64,000 nucleotides of DNA, taken from NCBI GenBank assembly GCA_965644295.1, contig CBFFRP010000430.1, forward strand, positions 231,729 through 295,728. Reading direction: 5' to 3'. Made by a program: the position numbers and the translations under genes. This DNA comes from Paraphysomonas bandaiensis (taxonomy: Eukaryota; Chrysophyceae). Positions within the stretch are counted from its first letter, which is position 1. Each line of letters opens with the position of its first letter. This document shows positions 21,520 through 32,626 of the stretch, piece after piece. The notes under the pieces are model-generated. The model was not told the DNA's origin and made no database searches. It was given only the letters and a program-made list of their open reading frames with translations.

Positions 21520-21670
21520 CGTATCGGCAGTCAGCATCATATTTTTCGGAGATAAATTGAATCAAAAATACTCTACATTACTGCAATACAACTACGGCTG
21601 AAATACAGATAATTGTTGTCTCAATATTAGAGGCATCTTGGAACAAAAATATACAAAGGATGCCAATACG
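21520..21670 (+). repeat. MITE copy, CGTATCGGC-terminal family
   Basis: Best-preserved copy, CGTATCGGCAGTCAGCATC to GGATGCCAATACG, 151 bp with imperfect terminal inverted repeats. Confidence 0.82.
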
Positions 21671-21764
21671 CGTTAAGTACAAGTGTCGTCCATCCACAAC
21701 TCGCTACTAAACAATCCACACACAATATACACAACTAACCCTTCCATAATTATACTATAAAACA

Positions 21765-23039
21765 ATGTCTCATTATGATGAAGAAACATGTACACAAATA
21801 CCTTCAAATAAACTCATTAATTCACTAAGTTTCTCATGTGGTGGCTGGTTGTTTATATATATGTTTGGTGTTGCAAAATGTTTACAAGATCATAAATTAC
21901 ATAAGAATATTACATGTATTGGATGCTCAGCTGGTGCTCTTACAGCTGCTGGATTATGTTTAAATGGTAACTTTGACAAAGCTACTGAATTTTGTCGTGT
22001 GGAGTGTGTTCGTCGGGCATATAGCTCGATATTTGGAATATTTAAAATAGCTGAGTATGTATCAGAGTGTTTAGATATTTCAGTTGATTTAAAGAAGTGT
22101 GTAAATCTAGAAGAAGGACAATTGCGTGTTGCATACACTGCTCTTCCCTTCATGGAAAAGAGACAAGCAATGTCTTATACTTGTGGTGATGATTTAAAGA
22201 AGTACTTACTTGCTTCGTCTGCAGCTTTTCCACTTGCCCCATTGGTCTATCATCGAGGCGAGTGGCTTGTAGATGGGGGCTACTCTGATTTCCAACCATT
22301 AGTATCTGATAGCACTATTACTGTATCACCACTGTACTTCTCCACTGCGGACATTCGACCTTCCAGATACGTTCCACTCTGGTGGGCATTTCTTCCCCCT
22401 TGCTGTGAGAGCACAGTGGACTGGCTGTTCGAGCTTGGGTACTATGACACTGTGAAGTGGCTGCAGGAAAGGAGGGTTGCAGGGATTTCACCGACTCTAC
22501 ACTTTCCGTCATTGCAGCCGAGGAGGAGCAAGCACCCGAGCCATCCTTATCACACTCCCGGACAGGTTACAATGCACCGCTTCTTAGGTTTTGATCCTGG
22601 AGAAATTATGCACTCGTACTTCACACTGCTTCTTGACCTTGGCCTCTATATACTCGTCACCTGTGTGTGGCGCCCACTAGCCGTTTCCCTAATATTTGGA
22701 GAACTGCTAGTAATGTTGGTAGTGCACTTATGCTACTGCATTTATGCTGAGCTGTACAACATTTGGTCACCTTTACCGTATTTGATTGGGGCTATCACGC
22801 CACAGCTCTGGACGTGTTATATGTTGACATTTGTGCTGGTTCTCACGAAAGCGATTTCAATTAGCGAGTGCAGAGAAAGCCGACTCGCAGTAATTTTGCA
22901 GCATGGCTCGTGTATATTCTCATTGTCACTAATGAGACGATACATCCCAGTCATAAATACCCCTTATTGTCCTCTGAATAAGCATGTGTATTTGTTAAAA
23001 TTATCTTTTGTGTACAGACTTGTGCGACACTTTGTATAA
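21765..23039 (+). CDS. Patatin-like phospholipase with C-terminal membrane segments
   Basis: Single exon, 424 residues. The patatin fold is marked by an oxyanion-type glycine block (SFSCGGWLFIYMFGVAKCL, about residues 27-45), a nucleophile elbow GCSAG (about 52-56) and the catalytic Asp in DGGYSDFQP (about 170). Ser and Asp form the patatin dyad, so it is probably an active lipid acyl hydrolase. The C-terminal 150 residues have about three hydrophobic segments, suggesting anchoring in a membrane such as ER or lipid droplet; this is inferred. The ATG at 21765 is preceded by AT-rich leader. No intron is required. Confidence 0.87.
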   Translation: MSHYDEETCTQIPSNKLINSLSFSCGGWLFIYMFGVAKCLQDHKLHKNITCIGCSAGALTAAGLCLNGNFDKATEFCRVECVRRAYSSIFGIFKIAEYVSECLDISVDLKKCVNLEEGQLRVAYTALPFMEKRQAMSYTCGDDLKKYLLASSAAFPLAPLVYHRGEWLVDGGYSDFQPLVSDSTITVSPLYFSTADIRPSRYVPLWWAFLPPCCESTVDWLFELGYYDTVKWLQERRVAGISPTLHFPSLQPRRSKHPSHPYHTPGQVTMHRFLGFDPGEIMHSYFTLLLDLGLYILVTCVWRPLAVSLIFGELLVMLVVHLCYCIYAELYNIWSPLPYLIGAITPQLWTCYMLTFVLVLTKAISISECRESRLAVILQHGSCIFSLSLMRRYIPVINTPYCPLNKHVYLLKLSFVYRLVRHFV

Positions 23040-23215
23040 TAATTATCTCAGTATATAGTCGAACATAACTTATTCAAAGTAGCGAGTGCTATTATTTTTT
23101 CTGAAAGGAGTAATATGATGTATATTTTGCAATTGAAATGAATTAATGGTATGCGAAGCTAGTTCCGTAGAAGTAAATTCAATTGCTGATATCAGTGATG
23201 CATGTCTATATATCT

Positions 23216-23323
23216 CAGGGCTGCGTAACACTTAATTGTATTGCAATTATAATTGCGCGAGCTATAACTAATAATTGCAGTTTAATTTGCAATTAAATTG
23301 CAATTAATTGTTACGCAGCCCTG
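23216..23323. repeat. hAT-type MITE with 8-bp target duplication
   Basis: 108 bp, CAGGGCTGCGTAACA at the left and its near-perfect inverted complement TGTTACGCAGCCCTG at the right, with an AATTGCAATT-rich palindromic interior. It is flanked by ATATATCT on both sides. An 8-bp duplication with CAGGG ends points to mobilisation by a hAT transposase. Confidence 0.9.
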
Positions 23324-23769
23324 ATATATCTATACATGATGTTTAGGAATGTGGGATTGACTGGTGAACGGTAAACATATTCTATGTTCACCAGATGTTA
23401 TATTATAAATACTATACTAAGTATTTAGATTAATAATAATAAGTTTTTCTTGAAAGTACATTTTGTGTAATAACGTAGCTTGAGGTTTACGTTGTACACG
23501 ATTAACGTCAGTGAAAGCAATGTGAAAGATATTATGATGAATTTTGACAAGTATTAGACTGAGAAAAAAAGATTAAAATTTATTTGGGCAGAGCAATAGT
23601 AGTGAATGTCTGATTATTTGCAATAGGCGTGTAAGAGTCAGTACTAGTGTAGCAAAACAATTTGACTAAAGAGTGCTTAACTCTGATATCCTACAAATAT
23701 TAGACTGAGAAAAAAGATCAATATTGTTCTAAGTAGAGCAGTATATCTTGTCGTTAGTTTCCCAGAGTT

Positions 23770-23870
23770 ATTCACCCCGGTACTTATTCCCCTGAACACC
23801 ACGAAAAGCTTCAAAACTGACTATGTTGAGGGTACCACTTTCCTAAACCCTAAATCCATACAGCGGTCAA
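23770..23870 (+). pseudogene. Relic of the PVLIPLNTTK-type repeated coding sequence
   Basis: The plus strand encodes ELFTPVLIPLNTTK, then TDYVEGTTF, before losing similarity. The counterpart is at 12640-12805 (minus). Confidence 0.45.
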
Positions 23871-24404
23871 TGAAGATGAAATGAAGATCGTCCATGATGA
23901 TCCATTCCAACCACTTATAGATATATATATGTCGCTTTCGCATAAAAATGTACCACGTATTTGAAGCACCTCCATGAGAGTAAAAATTAGCAAGGAGATT
24001 GCTGTAGCCTGTCCCTGCACGCTGCTTTCGAGGTTTTGCTCTTAACAAGCAGTAATTGCAAAACCATTTTTGTCTTTAACTTCTGAATGATGTGTGTAAA
24101 ATGTTGTATTGTGACCAAAGTGGGCGGATATGTGATCCTTTTGCTGGCTTTTACAGATAATGAGAAAAATATATACTCGGTCAGTGTTTAGTTGTACGAT
24201 GAGGGCATTTACTATTTCCGTAAATAGCTTGACAAAGGCTATTTCAGTACGAATTCTAATCAATATAAAACTTTAATAGCGTTCTTCGTTTCAGGTAATT
24301 ATTAGGATAGAAGCACTATTACAAGTACAATCGACTAGTGTACTACATATTCGCATACTTCTGAGGCATTCTTTACGTTTAATTGGAATCCTGGTACTTT
24401 CAAG

Positions 24405-24535
24405 TAGGGATAGTAATGTAAAACAATATAGTGCAATACTATTGTTATATAGCGTTCCATCAATAATAGTGGTGGAGTTTTTCAACTGACCCAACAATAC
24501 AATTGCATTCAATAATATATTGCTCCCTAGCCCTG
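24405..24535. repeat. hAT-like MITE, relative of the element at 60286-60950
   Basis: 131 bp with imperfect inverted ends (TAGGGATAG at left, CTAGCCCTG at right). It shares GCAATACTATTGTTA and the following block with the left end of the hAT remnant at 60286. No clear target duplication remains. Confidence 0.7.
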
Positions 24536-24806
24536 ATGTAAAGAGGTTTCTGTTCCTTAGTCTAGGTGTTTGCATATCTCAATCTATGTAGCGCATTCTG
24601 ATACTTACCCTAAGTCGTATATGTATACTCTACGCGCAATTGATATACATAATGTTCCACATATTTAATAATAATTAAACCATATATATAATATATATGA
24701 CTAATATAACGAGTCGGTAGAAGTTTACTAGTAAGTTGGAAATACACCCTAACAAATGAACACGGTATAAAGGATCTTCAAATAAATTTTACGTAATTGA
24801 TATCGC

Positions 24807-26709
24807 TTAAGCAAGAATGGTCTGATATTCACATCTGGTGCCATAGTAACCGTGGAAGCAAGTACATGTGCCATCCGTATAGTCGCAGAGACCACGACCA
24901 GAGCAATCACGACCAGCTTCGTTACCATATCCCTTCAGAACATCCGCTCCAGACGGGCACTCCACTGAGCCCAACAAATTAGAAATATACTATATAATAT
25001 CACAACAACCATATACAATACTTACCAAGTGAACAATCCGGTCCACGACGGCCGAGATCGCAAATACATCCGACGTGCTTCTCAGCATCCCAAGGAGTGG
25101 TGTAAAGCCTTCCAGCCTCAGCAGCCAGTTGAAGCTGAGTGAAACAAACACCAGCATCGCTGCAAGAGTTAGGACAAACGGTCCTCTCGCAGGCAATACC
25201 TTCGTAGTTCTCGAAACAAGAACACTCACCAGTGGATCGACCACAAATACCCTTATTAGAGCATTCAACCACGGGGTGGGCATCGTTTGCCCCCTTGACA
25301 GTGCCAATCCAAGCTGTAGACTTGGGGCATGTGCGACCAGAGCAGTCAGCAAAAGTCCATGCGGGCTCGCCATCTATTCTAGCATAGCATGTGCACTTAC
25401 CATAGGATCCACAAGTACCGTGACCACTGCACCCATTGGGGCAATAGGCAGTAATGACGCTGTGTTGAGGGATAGAATACGATGGCGCCCTGTAGCCAAA
25501 TAGCATAGGCTGCGAATTAGGAACAGAAGTGGGATTCGATGTAGGAATTGCAGTGGGGATTGAGGTGGCCGGTTGCAAAGTGGGATTCGATGTGGGATTT
25601 GAAGAAGGGATTGACGTGGTCGGTTGCAAAGTGGGATTCGATGTGGGATTTGAAGAAGGGATTGACGTGGTCGGTTGCAAAGTGGGATTCGATGTGGGAT
25701 TAGAAGAAGGGATTGACGTGGTCGGTTGCAAAGTGGGAATCGATGTGGGAATTGAAGAGGGGATTGACGTGGTCGGCTGCATTGTAGGATTCGGCAAAAC
25801 GTTAATAATCTGCAATCCTGAAGTACCATCGGTAACATACGCCACATCATTCACCACATACACCCCATGCGCATAATTAGGTGTATCGTAAGAACGCAAT
25901 AGCAATGGGTTGGTCGAATCACTCACGTCAATAATCAGCAGTCCTGAAGTACCATCGGCAACATACGCCACATCATCCACCACATACACCAAACGGGCAA
26001 TATCAGGTGTATCGTAAGAACCCAATAGCACTGGACTGGCCGAATCACTCACGTCAATAATCTGCAATCCTGAAGTATCATCGGTAACATACGCCACATC
26101 ATTCACCACATACACCAAACGGGCAATACCAGGTGTGTCGTAAGAACCCAATAGCACTGGGCTGGCCGAATCACTCACATCAATAATCTGCAATCCTGAA
26201 GTATAATCGGTAACATACGCCACATCATTCACCACATACACCCCAATGGCACGACCAGGTGTATTGTAAGAACCCAATAGCACTGGACTGGTCGAATCAC
26301 TCACGTCAATAATCTGCAATCCTGAAGTATCATCGGAAACATACGCCACATCATTCACCACATACACCACACGGGCAATACCAGGTGTGTCGTAAGAACC
26401 CAATAGCACTGGGCTGGCCGAATCACTCACATCAATAATCTGCAATCCTGATAAATAATCTGCAACATACGCCACATCATTCACAACATACACCCCAAAG
26501 GCACGACCGGATGTAACGTAAGAACCCAATAGCAATGGGCTGGTCGAATCACTCACGTCAATAATCAGCAATCCTGAATTATCGTCGGCAACATACACCA
26601 CATCGTTCACCACATACACCCCACGGGCAATATCAGGTGTATCGTAAGAACCTAGAAGGCTCTGGCCTGCCGTGGCTAGTACGTGTATTGCAATAATGAT
26701 AAGATACAT
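24807..26709 (-). CDS. Secreted LVIVD-repeat / Pro-Thr-Ser linker / EGF-like protein
   Basis: Two exons (26709-25026 and 24964-24807; 61-bp intron) encode 613 residues. A signal peptide ([17 protein letters not shown]) precedes about seven LVIVD-type repeats of about 41 residues (consensus [20 protein letters not shown]), a likely beta-propeller. Then comes a [17 protein letters not shown] low-complexity linker (about 305-400). Three to four EGF/tenascin-type Cys-rich modules follow (for example [19 protein letters not shown] and [15 protein letters not shown]). It is probably an extracellular or cell-surface adhesion protein. The Pro-Thr-Ser linker plus this EGF type is common in stramenopiles. 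The LVIVD repeats are nearly identical in DNA, implying recent expansion. Confidence 0.88.
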
Positions 26710-27122
26710 GTCTATCTATGATTTCCTTAACCGTTTGTCTGGAACCCCAACAGACAGGTTCGGGTTAACGTAGAGTCCAAACAATGCCCGAGTATGAAAA
26801 TCTATGAGTGATGGAGAAATATGAACAGAGGATTATGAAATCTAAAGATAGATTTAAGGTGTTTGCTTCTTGCTTGCTCTGCACCACAGCAGCCGACAGG
26901 GTTTGCATGGCTGCTTGTCCTCTAAAACGTTTTGAGTAGTCCTCGTAGTGTTTTTTCATCATTTTTATTATGGAAAAATGGTGAAATATGCAAAAAATCC
27001 GGAAATTTGAAACAAGTGACACTATTCCACTGTTCTGATTGGTTAGAAACGGTCCACTAGTAAGAATATGTAGAGATATATGGACGATAATACCACTGTA
27101 TCTTCATGATCAAGTACAGAGT

Positions 27123-27484
27123 GCATACATACATACAATCATACATACATACATACATACATACATACATACATACATACATACATACATACATACATAC
27201 ATACATACATACATACATACATACATACATACATACATACATACATACATACATACATACATACATACATACATACATACATACATACATACATACATAC
27301 ATACATACATACATACATACATACATACATACATACATACATACATACATACATACATACATACATACATACATACATACATACATACATACATACATAC
27401 ATACATACATACATACATACATGCATACATACATACATACATACATACATACATACCTACCTACCTACCTACCTACCTACCTAC
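27123..27484. repeat. (ATAC)n microsatellite with (CTAC)n tail
   Basis: About 330 bp of ATAC units, then about seven CTAC units (27455-27484). It lies upstream of the LVIVD/EGF gene. The open frames it generates are artefacts. Confidence 0.98.
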
Positions 27485-27848
27485 TACAGGGATATCAGTG
27501 CACGCTGAGGTTTCGCAGTGGATTGTTTAGGATATTTGTGGCATGGATATCCACAATTGATGAAAGTAATCGTATCATCGTATCAGATGTAGTATTGCTG
27601 CATTTGATTCAATTCATAGTTATAATGGTATGTAACCCTCTCCGATGATGGTGTCTGTCCTTCTTATTGCTTCTGTTAGGCTGATGGATTCCGCTACAAC
27701 GATGCCCATATTGGTGCAGACGTGTTGGATGCTTTTCTTTGGAATGCTGTGACTGGAGACCTTCGTGAGGTACCTATAAAAATTTATTCGCTGTTAATGA
27801 TGAATAATCCATGAGTCGTTATACTTACCAATGAACCTCATTTCTACA

Positions 27849-28807
27849 CTCATGATGCTGTAAGACTGATGACACACTCATGATGATGCTGTAAGACTGA
27901 TGACACACTCATGATGCTGTAAGACTGATGACACACTCATGATGATGCTGTAAGACTGATGACACACTCATGATGCTGTAAGACTGATGACACACTCATG
28001 ATGATGCTGTAAGACTGATGACACACTCATGATGCTGTAAGACTGATGACACACTCATGATGCTGTAAGACTGATGACACACTCATGATGCTGTAAGACT
28101 GATGACACACTCATGATGCTGTAAGACTGATGACACACTCATGATGCTGTAAGACTGATGACACACTCATGATGATGCTGTAAGACTGATGACACACTCA
28201 TGATGCTGTAAGACTGATGACACACTCATGATGCTGTAAGACTGATGACACACTCATGATGATGCTGTAAGACTGATGACACACTCATGATGCTGTAAGA
28301 CTGATGACACACTCATGATGCTGTAAGACTGATGACACACTCATGATGCTGTAAGACTGATGACACATGATGCTGTAAGACTGATGACACACTCATGATG
28401 CTGTAAGACTGATGACACACTCATGATGCTGTAAGACTGATGACACACTCATGATGATGCTGTAAGACTGATGACACACTCATGATGCTGTAAGACTGAT
28501 GACACACTCATGATGCTGTAAGACTGATGACACACTCATGATGATGCTGTAAGACTGATGACACACTCATGATGCTGTAAGACTGATGACACACTCATGA
28601 TGCTGTAAGACTGATGACACACTCATGATGCTGTAAGACTGATGACACACTCATGATGCTGTAAGACTGATGACACACTCATGATGATGCTGTAAGACTG
28701 ATGACACACTCATGATGTTGTAAGACTGATGACACACTCATGATGCTGTAAGACTGATGACACACTCATGATGCTGTAAGACTGATGACACACTCATGAT
28801 GCTGATG
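27849..28807. repeat. Minisatellite, 28-bp unit, about 33 copies
   Basis: A 28-bp unit containing GCTGTAAGACTGATGACACA is repeated about 33 times. Some units carry one extra ATG (31 bp) and one is shortened (near 28367). Copies are nearly identical, indicating recent expansion. TAA within every unit and a length not divisible by three argue against coding. Confidence 0.97.
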
Positions 28808-29274
28808 TTCTGATGCTGCTCTACAGTCCACTTCAATGATGCTGCTTTTAGAAGTTTGTTCCCTGAAAACCTCCTTTTTTTTCCGTTGGACTAAAAATAG
28901 GGAGATTTATGCACCCCTGAAAGCCAATGCAGCAATCGAAGTCATTCATTCAGTGAAGGAATGAAGGAAAGTGAGCGCCATCACTCCCAGCATATGAAGA
29001 TCTCAAGATGTCCTGCGGATCATAGAGTGAGTTATGCCCACAGCTTCATGGACCCTCCTCCCCATAACACTCACAGGGACCCATCGCTATATACATACAT
29101 GCTACAGATAGGCTAGATAGACATACACGTACATCTGTGTTATGTAGATATGTATATATGAGCTTATTGTTATGTTCGAGTGTTTGTTGTGATGCTCTGT
29201 AAGCCACTAATATATTGTGTGGTGTGAGATGGTATCTTAGACAGTCACAGTGTGTAATCAATGGATATAGGAAC

Positions 29275-29390
29275 GACTAGGTTGAATACCAAAGTTGACT
29301 AGGTTGAGTCATTTATTACTTTGACTAGGTTATTCCACCGAAAATAGCGTGACTAGGTAATTCAACCAATTTGACTAGGTTGAATAATAT
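29275..29390. repeat. GACTAGGT-containing dispersed repeat
   Basis: Five GACTAGGT motifs with TTGAAT/TTCAACCA spacers; the best copy of the family also seen at 12838, 59745 and 60098. Confidence 0.65.
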
Positions 29391-29425
29391 TTCCCAAACA
29401 GCACGGCTGAATTTTAAATAAAACT

Positions 29426-29768
29426 GTTGTCATTTAGAACGTCAACATTAAACTGTGCAGACAGATGTGCAGTAAGCAGGGCTGCGCATCAATTAATTGT
29501 CCATTACTGAATTTGCAATAATTGAAATTGAAACAGCAAGTAACAATTGCAATTATAATTGACTACAACCTGCGTCAATTAATTGACAAGTGATACGCAG
29601 CCCTGGCAGTAAGGAGTCCAATAAGTTGTGATGCCTTACTATTACTATTCACTTTTGACTGCTATAGATACAGAGTGGCAAAACGATGAGGAATGGATTT
29701 AATAACATCATATATTAATTGTTTATAAACAGATATGTGACATGTAGTCCCAACCAGGTAGAGAATAC
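29426..29768. repeat. Larger dispersed repeat, copy 1, with nested hAT MITE
   Basis: About 340 bp nearly identical to 36972-37308. The nested MITE (29477-29605) has CAGGGCTGCG ends and an 8-bp target duplication GCAGTAAG. Confidence 0.85.
29477..29605. repeat. hAT-type MITE with GCAGTAAG target duplication
   Basis: 129 bp, CAGGGCTGCGCATCAATTAA to GATACGCAGCCCTG, with an AATTG-rich palindromic centre. It is the same family as 23216-23323. Confidence 0.88.
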
Positions 29769-30281
29769 AATACAATACCTCTCAGACCACACGCCTAACA
29801 ATATGTACACTCAGAACATTACTACAGAACCCTGTACCACCACACAGCCCGGTGGAATCTCATCCCAAGGGGAGACCCCCTGTTCACATCTGCCAGTGAG
29901 TCCTAGGGCACACGACCACGGCGAACCTCACAATCAACATTAAGAACGGAAGTGGTCGCACCTTCTTGGTGCTTGCGGCGACGTACAAGCAGCTTCTGTA
30001 GCGCTAAATAGTAGGATAATAGAGTCTGTGCTGATTAGCTATAGGTAGAGGTCTAAATAGTCTTTCTGGCATTCAACAAGCCACTACATTGGTGCAGATT
30101 TTTAACGCCTATTGCTAAATAATATAATAATAAATAATAAGACTCTCAATATATCAACATTTAAATAGTAATTAACTTTAACATAGATGTATTCAAATAA
30201 GTACTCATATGACACTTTTCCACATATGAAACTTATTGAAATCACTTTGCCAGATTTCACGATATTAAAAAAGCAAGATGA

Positions 30282-31098
30282 TTAAGTAGCTGAGCTACCC
30301 GAGTCTTTAAAGTGTCGAATGGACTTTACCAGGATATCAAGTTCAGCACCGGTGTATATTACGAACTCGCGCTCCGAGTAATATAGTTTTTTCTTCTCAT
30401 GTTCTCGGTAAAACTCTTCTTCTGTTTTGTTTTTCTCTTTACAAATCAAATTCTTCGCGTGTTTTGCTATCTTTCGTCTTTTATCATCTCCTATTGGAAA
30501 TTCATCTTTGTATCCGTACACTATGATAACTTCATGAAGTGTAGCACTGTCAAAACAGTGGTCAATCTCATAATCAGTAACTTCTTCGGTATTGTCAGGA
30601 GAAGATTTCCTTCGTTTTTCAGCCATAATTGATATCGTATATTTAGTCAAAGCAATTATCAGTCCATCGACTGTTTTAGTAGGGCTCATCCTCGTAATAC
30701 TGAACATTTCCTCATCAAGTGAGAAACTCAATGATTCGGAAAAAGCAAGATGATTAAGTAGTTCAACAACCCGATTTTCTTTATCACTTTTAATTGTTTC
30801 ATTACCATCATGTGATTGCTTCATACGTGCTGTCGCATTTGGATTCAGGATAGTGATCATATCTTTAGAATATCCTTTTTCACGATAAGGAATACATGTA
30901 ACATCAGGATTACACTCATGAGTTTGAAAAATATCTTGTATGGTTACTGCTTTCCCTCCATCTTTTATTTTTTTAATTAGATTTGATATTTTTTCCCTTG
31001 TAATATCCGTGTATTCATATTGACGCTTTGGCTGTATATACAGTATAGTACTATAAGATTAAGAGTCGTGTATGTTAATCAGAGAATACACTTACCAT
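30282..31098 (-). CDS. Unknown protein divergent from the nucleotidyltransferase genes
   Basis: Two coding exons: an ATG-only exon (31098-31096) and 31031-30282, with a 64-bp intron, giving 250 residues. The frame stays open upstream of the internal Met at 30860 to an acceptor before PKRQYEYTDITREK, which supports this start. The protein is Lys/Glu-rich and soluble, with a basic segment KRRKIAKHAKNLICKEK (about residues 187-203) and no recognised domain. It may begin with a short helical bundle. I do not recognise it. Its position, divergent from two nucleotidyltransferase genes 690 bp away, makes co-regulation possible but unproven. Confidence 0.6.
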
Positions 31099-31246
31099 TC
31101 TGTTGACTTTCTGTAAGATATACAGTGTAGATATAGTGTTCCTTCAGTGATATCCTGCTATATAGATTGAGTTATTATGACTATAGATATATATGTATGT
31201 GACTATATATATATATGCCTGTATGCCTGTATGCCTGTATTCGTAT

Positions 31247-31360
31247 ATATTTGTTCAAAGATGTCTCTAATATTGAGACAATAATTATCTCTATTGTAGC
31301 CGTAGTTGTATATCAGTAATACGGAGTAATTTTGCTTCAAAGATTTCCCGAATACGGCCT
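31247..31360 (-). repeat. Truncated MITE copy, CGTATCGGC-terminal family
   Basis: It matches the family core (TTGTTCAAAGATGTCTCTAA) but lacks clear terminal repeats. Confidence 0.7.
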
Positions 31361-31467
31361 GTATGATTATGCTGGACCATAGCAGGCTCTACAGTAGACC
31401 GCGTATACACTACACAGCAGTAGGAATTCCTGTATATATCTGGATAGTTCCAAGAAATTCCTAGTTC

Positions 31468-31612
31468 TTTCAGCATCTTATTTTTCGGAAATATACTGAA
31501 GCAAATATCAATTATATTACTGCAATATAACTACGGCTAGAATACACATAATTATTGTCTCAATATTAGAGGCACCTTTGAACAAAAAATATATGAAGGA
31601 TGCCAATATGCG
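31468..31612 (+). repeat. MITE copy, CGTATCGGC-terminal family
   Basis: Core match with right end GGATGCCAATATGCG. It lies between the unknown gene and the first nucleotidyltransferase gene. Confidence 0.74.
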
Positions 31613-31785
31613 AAATAGTCCAAACCCTGGACAAAAACAATCAGTATCCACCACTGTATCATACAGTACCATATAGATAGATATACACACTACATACCAC
31701 ACACATAGCTATATAGCAGCATTTCAGTGGCAATTACAGTAAGCACAAGAGTTCATTCATCTACTTCACACTGTTATTTACAAGT

Positions 31786-32582
31786 ATGGTTGAATATGAT
31801 ATACCAGAACATCTCATGAATAATAAAACACTTCATGGACAATTCGAACGTTTTATTAACACGAAATCATCATCAATCGATGAGAAAATCATCCACAGGG
31901 TCATGGATATTGTAACCGAAGTGGTTCATACGCACAAGACCAATGCGAGATATGCTGGAAGTTATTATAAAGGGACATATGTGGGGCTCTATTCTGACGT
32001 TGATATCGTGGTGGCAATTCCTGTGGACGAGAATAATCCTAATCCTGTGACAAAGAAGCAACGTATTCCTGTGACAAGGAAGCAATGTAAGAAAATCGCG
32101 AACGAGGTAAGGGAAAAATTGAACGAAGATGGATTGAAAGTTAAGCGAATGATGTACCACCGAGTGTCGGTACAGTTTGACCTTGACAGTATTTCGTTTG
32201 ATCTGGTGTTTGATGTGCCACCCGTAGAAAAAATTGATCCTAGCACTGCACGTGCTATCCGAGCCCTGAAATTTTTATCCAGGGAGGTAGTAATAAATTA
32301 TAAATCACTAATTCATTACTGTATATATAGAATCCAGTAATATTTCCTCGTGTAAGTGGTTTTGAGCTGGAAAACTTTGTCGTGGAAGTGGAGAAAGAAT
32401 TGAATAAGAGCGAAAGGTCCACAGACACAAGTGGATTTATTCTGTTTCTAAAATGCCTGAAAGTACTTGCCAAAGAAGAATGCAAAATTAAATGTGATTG
32501 GAGTAGCGGTGCTGCCAACATACTACATTTTATTAAGCAGACGGATTTGACCAAAGAAGATTGTTTGCTAAGTAAGTTTTGA
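31786..32582 (+). CDS. OAS/cGAS-like nucleotidyltransferase, copy 1
   Basis: Two exons (31786-32286 and 32331-32582; 44-bp intron) encode 250 residues. The nucleotidyltransferase signature is clear: AGSYYKGTYVGLYSDVDIVV (about residues 58-77) supplies the Gly-Ser and the Asp-x-Asp metal ligands. SFDLVFDVPP (about 145-154) supplies the third acidic residue. The spacing and the KGT element match 2'-5'-oligoadenylate synthase and cGAS-like enzymes better than poly(A) polymerases. Such enzymes make cyclic or linear oligonucleotide signals, often after sensing nucleic acid; product and trigger here are unknown. The C-terminal helical part is short and no zinc finger is visible. Copy 2 follows directly. 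Confidence 0.8.
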
Positions 32583-32626
32583 GATCAGTCAACTACTTTC
32601 ACTAATATTTACAAGTGTTGTCGACT

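Larger units (their letters stand above)
20780..21764. other. Intergenic with simple repeats and MITEs
   Basis: Shared upstream region of the EF-hand gene (-) and patatin gene (+). It holds a CATACATA stretch (21050-21130) and two MITEs (about 21308-21455 and 21520-21670). No gene is seen. Confidence 0.6.
23040..24806. other. Intergenic with MITEs and relics
   Basis: Contains a hAT-type MITE (23216-23323), a relic encoding PVLIPLNTTK (about 23775-23870) and a second MITE (24405-24535). No complete gene is recognised. Confidence 0.6.
28808..30281. other. Intergenic with repeats
   Basis: Contains a GACTAGGT-type repeat (29275-29390) and one copy of a larger dispersed repeat with a nested hAT MITE (29426-29768). 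Short frames such as the one at 29719-29943 are not convincing genes. Confidence 0.55.

Noticed and set aside
27849-28807. CRISPR array or tandem box C/D snoRNA genes
   Set aside because: Units are contiguous without unique spacers, so it is not a CRISPR array. TGATGA and CTGA occur in each unit, but there is no paired D' or C' arrangement, terminal stem or guide variation.
29719-29943. 74-codon plus-strand frame
   Set aside because: It overlaps the dispersed repeat, lacks a domain, and is not conserved as a frame in the second repeat copy.
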